From Clostridia bacterium (GTDB lineage Bacteria > Bacillota_A > Clostridia > Christensenellales > Aristaeellaceae): a DNA stretch of 29,528 nucleotides. Position numbers and translations under genes: made by a program. The notes under the pieces were generated by a model that was not told the origin of the DNA, searched no databases, and worked only from the letters and a program-made list of their open reading frames with translations. The first letter of the stretch is position 1, and every line of letters starts with the position of its first letter. Shown piece by piece: positions 24,827 to 29,528 of this stretch. The stretch lies in contig JAFZQK010000001.1 of assembly GCA_017620455.1 (NCBI GenBank), positions 1 through 29,528 of the forward strand. The letters are read 5' to 3'.

Positions 24827-25892
24827 TTTCTGCTACCTCCGCCCATTGATCGGCAAATCTTTGATCCTTCAGAAGGCCAATCAAATTGCTTATACTTTCC
24901 GAAGCGGTCGCACCGAGTATATCGAAAACTGTTGATTGATCCATGTGCTCTGCAAAACGCATTGCTTTCAGGCTGTAATCAGGCATGGCATCGAAACGAA
25001 GCGCCATCGTAAGCGCTTTCTTCATGGAGTCTGATGATTCTTCCTGCATACCATTCTTCGCTTGGACATATGCCAACAAAACAAGCATTTCCGCAAGTGT
25101 TTTTTCCAGGAAATCCGGTTTGTTCTCTGTCTTCAGCCCAGTCAGGAGACCTATGCCCCAGGAGAGGATGTCTATGGACGAAGCCCAGTCGTTTCTGGCG
25201 CGAAACAGGAACACATACCCGATAATTGCGGTGAGGAGGTTGGAAACTCCTGATAACAATGCTTCAGACAAAAACGGGCCGGCTTCTTCCGGGGCGTCCC
25301 CATAGATCGACAGGAATGCCCCGATATTGACGCTGAAAATACCTCCGGCATTGTTTTTCTTTAACAGTTCGAGACTCTTTCCATGTTCACCAAGCAGGAA
25401 CAAGACGGTCGATTGGTTCCCACAGATTGTAGCTTCGCTGATGCGGGGATCGTCATTCTGCGGAAGCAGTATCCGTGATTGTTCGAACAATTCTAACGCT
25501 CGCTTGAGCAGCTGCGGGTTATGATTGGCAGCACCATAAACGAGGAAAACGGTTGCGCATTCATATACAACACGAAAAGAATGAGGATATTTACACAGCA
25601 TCTTTTCTGCTTCGGGAATTGCTGTTGGATCCAGTGACTGGCAATATGCGTTAATCCGTTCTCTGGCAGATTCCAGCCGGTTGTCCTGCATCTGGTAACC
25701 CAGCAGCGCATCCACGGAGATCTCGAAAAAATCTGCCATCTCCATAATGAGCCGCAGTTCGGGCAGGGACGATCTGGATTCCCACTTATACACCGCGCCG
25801 ACGGATACCCCCAGCACCTCCGCCAGCTGTTCCTGAGTAAGCCCCCGCTGTTTCCGGTAAGCCCGGATGTTTTCCGCAATGCTTGTTTCCAT
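24813..25892 (-). CDS. XRE-family regulator with TPR-like helical sensor domain
   Basis: 359 aa. Residues 5-62 are an XRE helix-turn-helix (LTQEQLAEVLGVSVGAVYKWE, LPELRLIMEMADFF, VDALLGYQ). The rest is helical with TPR-like spacing (LLKRALELFEQSRILL, HGKSLELLKKN), as in peptide- or ligand-sensing XRE-TPR regulators. It is the first gene of the 18-gene run, directly behind a promoter and a palindrome at 25983-26001, so autoregulation is plausible. ATG 25892 is chosen; the frame extends 14 codons further, but METSIAENIR is the normal beginning. Base composition is AT-richer than neighbours. Confidence 0.87.
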   Translation of the reverse strand: METSIAENIRAYRKQRGLTQEQLAEVLGVSVGAVYKWESRSSLPELRLIMEMADFFEISVDALLGYQMQDNRLESARERINAYCQSLDPTAIPEAEKMLCKYPHSFRVVYECATVFLVYGAANHNPQLLKRALELFEQSRILLPQNDDPRISEATICGNQSTVLFLLGEHGKSLELLKKNNAGGIFSVNIGAFLSIYGDAPEEAGPFLSEALLSGVSNLLTAIIGYVFLFRARNDWASSIDILSWGIGLLTGLKTENKPDFLEKTLAEMLVLLAYVQAKNGMQEESSDSMKKALTMALRFDAMPDYSLKAMRFAEHMDQSTVFDILGATASESISNLIGLLKDQRFADQWAEVAENEKC

Positions 25893-25922
25893 GCCGCCGC
25901 CTTCCTTCCTCCTGATGAGAAC

Positions 25923-25951
25923 ATTATAGGACAAAAACCGGAGGCGGTAAA
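25923..25951 (-). promoter_or_regulatory. Promoter of the 18-gene run
   Basis: On the minus strand: TTTACC (25946-25951), 17-nt spacer, TATAAT (25923-25928), with the regulator ATG 31 nt further on. A second TATAAT lies at 25961-25966 without a recognisable -35; the palindrome at 25983-26001 covers that -35 position. Confidence 0.6.
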
Positions 25952-25982
25952 GAGATCGGCATTATAATTATTCGGGTATTTT

Positions 25983-26001
25983 CCCATACCAGCGGTATGG
26001 G
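25983..26001. promoter_or_regulatory. Perfect 8-bp palindrome, candidate operator
   Basis: cccatacc (25983-25990) and ggtatggg (25994-26001) around a 3-nt centre. No U-tract follows on either strand, so it does not look like a terminator. The 201-bp gap between the methyltransferase end and the XRE start, and its place just upstream of the promoter, suggest a binding site for the XRE regulator. Confidence 0.5.
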
Positions 26002-26093
26002 TCAACTGGATTTCCATAAATTCTGCTGTTCCCGGCGCATGAAGCCTGACAGGCAATCCGTTTATCTTCTTTCTTTCACAAATCTGGAATCGT

Positions 26094-26876
26094 TCACTCT
26101 TTCCGGAGTATATCCAGCGTATGGTGGGAGGCCCCGATCAGGTCCTGCCGTTCACAGATCGTGAAATGATAATCCATCCATTTGTCAAACGTCTCATCGT
26201 CCATGGCGTCAATGTACTCTCGCTTATAATTCGTCGCTCCGTCCGTGGCGACGAGCTTGATTCTTTTGACCGGAACCGCCGAATCCAGGTCCGCGATCTC
26301 TTCCGTGCGCACCATCTCAAAAAGATCCTTCGGCTCGCTGATGCAATGCCAGTCAGCGGTCAGCATATTGAGAGCCATCACTTCATGCAGATGGTTCAGA
26401 CCGAATACATACTGTATGACGGTGGGCTCATTCATGCAATAAGCCACCAGGATATGACCGCCGGGTTTTGTCACACGCACCGCCTCGGAAAGCGCTTTCA
26501 GCTTTTCTTCCTTCGTGTAAAGGTGATACATGGGACCGAGCAGCATCGTCAAATCAAAAGAATGATCGGGGAAAGGGGACAGGTCCAGCGCGTTCCCCTG
26601 GATTGCGGTGATTGGTTCGGTGCCGTCCAGTTTGGCTTTCAGTATTTCCAGGTTATGCTCGATCAGCTCCACCGCGGTTACATGGAACCCCTGCTTTGCC
26701 AGCGTTACGCTGTAGCGTCCCGTGCCGGCTCCGACCTCAAGGATGCGGGGCGCTGAAACGCCTTCCAGACATTCTTTTATGTATTTCATGGTGGTCAGGT
26801 ATTCCACCTGCCCGTGACGGGAAAGCAGGCGGCCTTCTTCGTCATAATTGTTGTAGTATTCTTCCAGATAATTCAT
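26094..26876 (-). CDS. SAM-dependent methyltransferase, last gene of the PadR operon
   Basis: 260 aa. SAM loop EVGAGTGRYS (47-56), motif II AVELIEHN, LTMLLGPMYHLYTKEEK as motif IV region, and VTKPGGHILVAYCMNE. UbiE-like class I fold; the C-terminal 100 residues are specific to this branch and end HHTLDILRKE. Substrate unknown. GGAGG stands five bases before ATG 26876; longer in-frame starts lack support. It follows the membrane-tethered flavodoxin-like gene by 68 nt and no terminator separates them. No terminator is visible after it either. Confidence 0.87.
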   Translation of the reverse strand: MNYLEEYYNNYDEEGRLLSRHGQVEYLTTMKYIKECLEGVSAPRILEVGAGTGRYSVTLAKQGFHVTAVELIEHNLEILKAKLDGTEPITAIQGNALDLSPFPDHSFDLTMLLGPMYHLYTKEEKLKALSEAVRVTKPGGHILVAYCMNEPTVIQYVFGLNHLHEVMALNMLTADWHCISEPKDLFEMVRTEEIADLDSAVPVKRIKLVATDGATNYKREYIDAMDDETFDKWMDYHFTICERQDLIGASHHTLDILRKE

Positions 26877-26944
26877 GATTTCCTCCCCGCAAATTCCCAA
26901 TCTGTCGAGTTTTTCAGCTTGTTCATCCCGCTTTGGCGCGGGCG

Positions 26945-27688
26945 TCATTCCGCCGGCTGTTTCTTTGCGAGCCAGCCCCGGAAAAGCCCGCCCTGAAACA
27001 GGGAAATGATGACAAAGAAAATATCTGCGAACAGGATGAACAGGAACGACGGCACCATGATCCGGGTATACTTTTTCCCGGCGGAAGCGCCTTTGCGGAT
27101 GAAACGCCCCATCCGGCCCAGATAAAGCAGCACCCCCAGATTGAAGAACGCCAGAAGCGCCGCGCTTTCCCCGAAGCTGATCCATGCGTCCTTCGGGAAG
27201 AAATCACCGGTTCTGAGGACGCTGAGCGCGGTGTTCAGCAGCAGCAGCCCGATATTTACGAAAAACAGAATCCGGGTCACGTTCAGCATGACGCCGCCGC
27301 CGATGCCGACGCCGCCGCCCCAGGCCAGCCCCGCGCGGCTGCAGAAATGCTCAAAGCTCTGCATCAGCGGTTCGTTTTGCTTTCCTTCGATGAAGCCGTT
27401 GTTGGCGATGCAGTATACATGGAGATGGATCCCGTTTTTTTTGCAGAAAGCCTCCATCGCCTCCATGAACCGGAGCACATGGGAAGGAATGCCGTCCACA
27501 TACAGCGGGACGCCGAACACGACGGCCTGGGCGTCGTGAAGCTGAGACAGAATACGGGGATAATCCGCCGGGGTCCGCAGCTTTTCCGTGACCTTTTCTC
27601 CTCCGACGAACAGCCGCTGCAGGAAGAGGAAATAAGCGGAGGCGCAGAACCGTTTTTTCGGGCTGCAGTTGATAAATACAGTCTTCAC
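26945..27688 (-). CDS. Flavodoxin-like NAD(P)H oxidoreductase with three-helix membrane tail
   Basis: 247 aa from GTG 27688, which shares GTGA with the stop of the upstream gene and has GGAGGG just before. Residues 1-130 are flavodoxin-like: VFINCSPKKR (FMN phosphate loop form), AVVFGVPLYVDGIPSHVLRFMEA, YCIANNGFIEG, then LAWGGGVGIGGG. Residues 136-158, 174-192 and 210-232 are hydrophobic helices. This makes it a membrane-bound flavoprotein. Related Clostridia proteins have unknown electron donors and acceptors. Immediate coupling with the Cys-motif reductase suggests the two work together. Confidence 0.78.
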   Translation of the reverse strand: MKTVFINCSPKKRFCASAYFLFLQRLFVGGEKVTEKLRTPADYPRILSQLHDAQAVVFGVPLYVDGIPSHVLRFMEAMEAFCKKNGIHLHVYCIANNGFIEGKQNEPLMQSFEHFCSRAGLAWGGGVGIGGGVMLNVTRILFFVNIGLLLLNTALSVLRTGDFFPKDAWISFGESAALLAFFNLGVLLYLGRMGRFIRKGASAGKKYTRIMVPSFLFILFADIFFVIISLFQGGLFRGWLAKKQPAE

Positions 27689-28173
27689 AGCAATCCCTCC
27701 ACTTCTTCCGGACCCTGGATAAAATCGACCTGGGAACGCGCGAATCCGTCGTTGAGCGCATTCCGCTCCGCGCGATAGCGGAAGGTTTCTTTCTCCGCGT
27801 CGGTGACGTCTCCGTAAACGATGACCTTCCACAGATCGTGCTTTCCGTACCGGAGCGTATGGTGCATCTGCCTGCCCCGATACGTGCTGAAGGGCGTGGA
27901 CGTTCCGATGGAGCGATCCAGGATGTTTTTGACTGCGGCGCTGTATTCGCCGTACAGGTTTTTCGTGATGATCACCAGTTCATCCGCCTGCCCGATCACC
28001 CGGCAGACCTGCTGCAGTTTGTCCTTCATAAAGCACTCCGCCGGGTGCTTGGTCCAGCAGCCGAAACAGCCCTGGCAGGGAGCGTACTTCCCGTCCGCTG
28101 CGATGGCATGATCGCATTTGGATGCGATGACCGCGTCATAAGCGCGATCCAGATCATACAAAATGACTTTCAT
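27685..28173 (-). CDS. Flavin reductase-like protein with CxxCxxC motif
   Basis: 162 aa. The motif Cys33-x2-Cys36-x2-Cys39-W and then Cys47 (CQGCFGCWTKHPAEC) is the mark of flavodoxin-family iron-sulfur flavoprotein-like or NADPH-dependent FMN reductase proteins of anaerobes. ADELVIITKNLYGEYSAAVKNILDRS is the flavin-binding strand-helix. The cysteines may hold an Fe-S cluster or act as redox thiols; which one cannot be read from sequence. ATG 28173 overlaps the PadR stop by four bases, with GGGAGG seven bases upstream. Confidence 0.83.
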   Translation of the reverse strand: MKVILYDLDRAYDAVIASKCDHAIAADGKYAPCQGCFGCWTKHPAECFMKDKLQQVCRVIGQADELVIITKNLYGEYSAAVKNILDRSIGTSTPFSTYRGRQMHHTLRYGKHDLWKVIVYGDVTDAEKETFRYRAERNALNDGFARSQVDFIQGPEEVEGLL

Positions 28174-28772
28174 TCCATTTCCTCCCGTTCGGAAGCCGCA
28201 GGCGTGTTCCGGCGGTTCCTTTCGTCTGTCATGCGCTGAAGCTTTTCAAGCTCCCTGATGCAGTGCCTGCACCATTCCTGCTGCATTTTTTCATACATGC
28301 GGCCGAATTCGATGGTCAGCTTCCAATAGACCGCCTTCTCCGGATGGCTGACCGCCTGCTGATACATTTCGGCGTTGGCCGACGCCTGTTTTCCCTGATC
28401 CGGGAAAACACGGGCGCCCTCAAGCGCCTTGAAGAACGCAATGTTTTCCTGCACCGGCAGCTCGCCCATGAAAAAGGTTTTGAGCAGAAAGGGGTTCCGG
28501 TACCCGGCGGGAAGATGATCCTGCCTGAGCCACCGGAGCAGTTCTTCGTGCCCGGCGGGCGTGATCGAGAACACATGCTTATCTGGCTTGCCTGCCTGGG
28601 CCACATGCGTCCGGCTGATCCAGCCGGACTTTTCCATGGTTTGCAGTTCCCGGTAAATCTGGCTGGTTTGGGCTGTCCAGAAATGACTGAGAGAATCCCG
28701 AAATACGGTCATGATCTCGTACCCGGTCTTGTCCCCGTTGCTGATCAGCCCGAGAATGCCATGCTTCAGCAC
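28170..28772 (-). CDS. PadR-family transcriptional regulator
   Basis: 200 aa from GTG 28772. A winged helix covers residues 1-85: HGILGLISNGDKTGYEIMTVF, SQIYRELQTMEKSGWI and FSITPAGHEELLRWL. The C-terminal helical dimerisation domain (Vir_Act_alpha_C type) has FFMGELPVQENIAFFKAL and YWKLTIEFGRMYEKM. PadR proteins repress their own operons and respond to phenolics or drugs. GGGAGG lies about eight bases before the GTG. First gene of a four-gene operon, so likely autoregulated. Confidence 0.87.
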   Translation of the reverse strand: MLKHGILGLISNGDKTGYEIMTVFRDSLSHFWTAQTSQIYRELQTMEKSGWISRTHVAQAGKPDKHVFSITPAGHEELLRWLRQDHLPAGYRNPFLLKTFFMGELPVQENIAFFKALEGARVFPDQGKQASANAEMYQQAVSHPEKAVYWKLTIEFGRMYEKMQQEWCRHCIRELEKLQRMTDERNRRNTPAASEREEME

Positions 28773-28805
28773 AAAAGCACCTCCCGCGCATATTCCACAT
28801 GTATA

Positions 28806-28834
28806 ATAATAAGCCCGCTTGCCGGATATGTCAA
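28806..28834 (-). promoter_or_regulatory. Consensus promoter of the PadR operon
   Basis: On the minus strand: TTGACA (28829-28834), 17-nt spacer, TATTAT (28806-28811). The start GTG follows 33 nt later. An imperfect inverted sequence around acatgt just after the -10 may be the PadR operator, but it is too weak to assign. Confidence 0.88.
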
Positions 28835-28852
28835 TACGCAAAGAGCCGGATG

Positions 28853-28886
28853 AAAAGAAAAAAGCCAGACCGCATCGGATCTGGCT
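28853..28886 (-). terminator. Terminator of the right-edge GNAT gene
   Basis: AGCCAGA (28863-28869) pairs with TCTGGCT (28880-28886) around a 10-nt loop. On the minus strand a T-rich tail of about ten bases (28853-28863) follows. It lies 94 nt past the GNAT stop and just before the PadR operon promoter, so it insulates the two. Confidence 0.75.
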
Positions 28887-28980
28887 GGATTTCCCGCGCC
28901 CGGCAGCTCTGCGGCAGGCGCAGGAGGACGCACGCCAATAGGATCAGCAGGGTTTGTTACCCCGTAAAATTGGAATTTAC

Positions 28981-29528
28981 CTAACGATTTATACCTTGCA
29001 AGCCCACATAATCATCTCTAAGCATACCATAAATATTATAATCGCAATAAACAGAAACCATTTTCCCTTGGCGAACGGTTCCTTCTTTTATAAAACCACA
29101 TTTTTCCATAACCTTATTTGAGGCAATGTTTCTTACATCTGCACGCCCATTCAATCGGTCTATTTCCGTGTTCTCAAATATAAACCGTACCACTTCTTTT
29201 AAAGCTTCTGTAGTAATTCCCATATTCCAGTAATCCGGATTAACTCTGTATCCTATATCACCCATTCTGGCATTTTGGATATCAAATACCGCAATCATGC
29301 CTATCATTTTATTGGATTCTTTCAATACAATTCCCCAATCAAAATCAGGAGAAGGTTTTCTTTTTACCCAAGGGCGGGGATCAGGAGCAAACATAAGTTC
29401 AGGATTTTTCTCGTTCCTGCTTGCTTTTCTTCCCCAATATGTATAGATTTCATCTCTCCCCAGCCACTCTTTTAAATCAGCCACATCGTTCTCGTTAATC
29501 GTACGAATAATCAATCTGTCCGTTTCAA
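28981..29528 (-). CDS. GNAT acetyltransferase (RimJ/RimL type), start beyond the window
   Basis: At least 182 residues visible. Reading to the edge gives ETDRLIIRTINENDV, the usual N-terminus of this family, and the codon before Glu ends in TT, so it is not ATG; the true start lies outside. The TTG at 29514 is therefore not the start. NPDYWNMGITTEALKEVVRFIF holds the acetyl-CoA site, and RADVRNIASNKVMEKCGFIKEGT is the hallmark late motif. It acetylates an amine, target unknown. Codons are AT-rich, unlike all genes to the left, which may mean recent transfer. Confidence 0.88.
   Translation of the reverse strand, partial: ETDRLIIRTINENDVADLKEWLGRDEIYTYWGRKASRNEKNPELMFAPDPRPWVKRKPSPDFDWGIVLKESNKMIGMIAVFDIQNARMGDIGYRVNPDYWNMGITTEALKEVVRFIFENTEIDRLNGRADVRNIASNKVMEKCGFIKEGTVRQGKMVSVYCDYNIYGMLRDDYVGLQGINR

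Noticed and set aside
21233..25012. Two plus-strand frames of about 509 and 507 codons (21233-22762, 23489-25012)
   Set aside because: Both lie opposite well-recognised minus-strand genes (GNAT/AAC(6')-like and MFS) and translate to His/Arg/Gln-rich sequence without domains.
9532..25892. The run as an integron cassette array
   Set aside because: Gaps are mostly under 60 nt, with several overlaps, and no attC-like imperfect palindromes or integrase are present.
9532..25892. The run as a natural-product biosynthetic cluster or a phage-defence island
   Set aside because: No NRPS, PKS, RiPP precursor, terpene synthase motif, nuclease, helicase or abortive-infection domain is visible.

Overview
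The window looks like a chromosome piece from an uncultured, GC-rich gut or rumen Clostridia (Bacillota). The evidence is strong Shine-Dalgarno sites (AGGAGG or GGGAGG) before almost every gene, sigma-A-type promoters, frequent GTG and TTG starts, secreted proteins with cysteine-rich and SpaA-like modules, and genes whose closest family resemblance is to Clostridia proteins. Placement nearer Christensenellales or Oscillospirales is inference only. No rRNA, tRNA, CRISPR array, phage gene, transposase or replication origin was seen.

Left part (1-9,420). Two hairpins of a probable intergenic repeat lie at the edge. Next come a secreted acidic protein (minus strand) and a divergent secreted YkuD-type L,D-transpeptidase-like protein (plus strand). 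Then, behind a good promoter, there is a giant 1,607-aa secreted multidomain protein: cysteine-pair repeats, a SpaA-like domain, several DUF11/CARDB-like Ig domains and a helical C-terminal domain. An MFS transporter and an XRE-GyrI-type regulator finish the plus-strand half.

Central run (9,457-25,951). Eighteen genes lie head to tail on the minus strand, with gaps of 75 nt or less, several overlaps, and no terminator visible until a strong hairpin at 9,457-9,498. In transcription order they are: XRE regulator, MFS efflux, MBL-fold hydrolase, three-unit GNAT ending in an AAC(6')-like domain, methyltransferase, GNAT-serine hydrolase fusion, methyltransferase, GH10 glycosidase without signal peptide, GNAT, methyltransferase, alpha/alpha-toroid protein, P-loop kinase, S51 peptidase, CHAP-GNAT fusion, cytidine-deaminase-fold protein, small P-loop kinase, VOC protein and APH-like kinase. 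Nearly all are small-molecule or nucleotide modifying enzymes, several as unusual fusions. A leftover methyltransferase 3' end at 16,544-16,587 shows the run has been built and eroded by recombination. This run is the most interesting part of the window.

Right part (26,094-29,528). A separate minus-strand operon with a consensus promoter encodes a PadR regulator, a cysteine-motif flavin reductase, a flavodoxin-like protein with a three-helix membrane tail, and a methyltransferase. An AT-richer GNAT gene with its own terminator runs off the right edge.

Many starts given here are inside longer open frames. They were chosen by ribosome binding site position and by stop/start overlap with the upstream gene.
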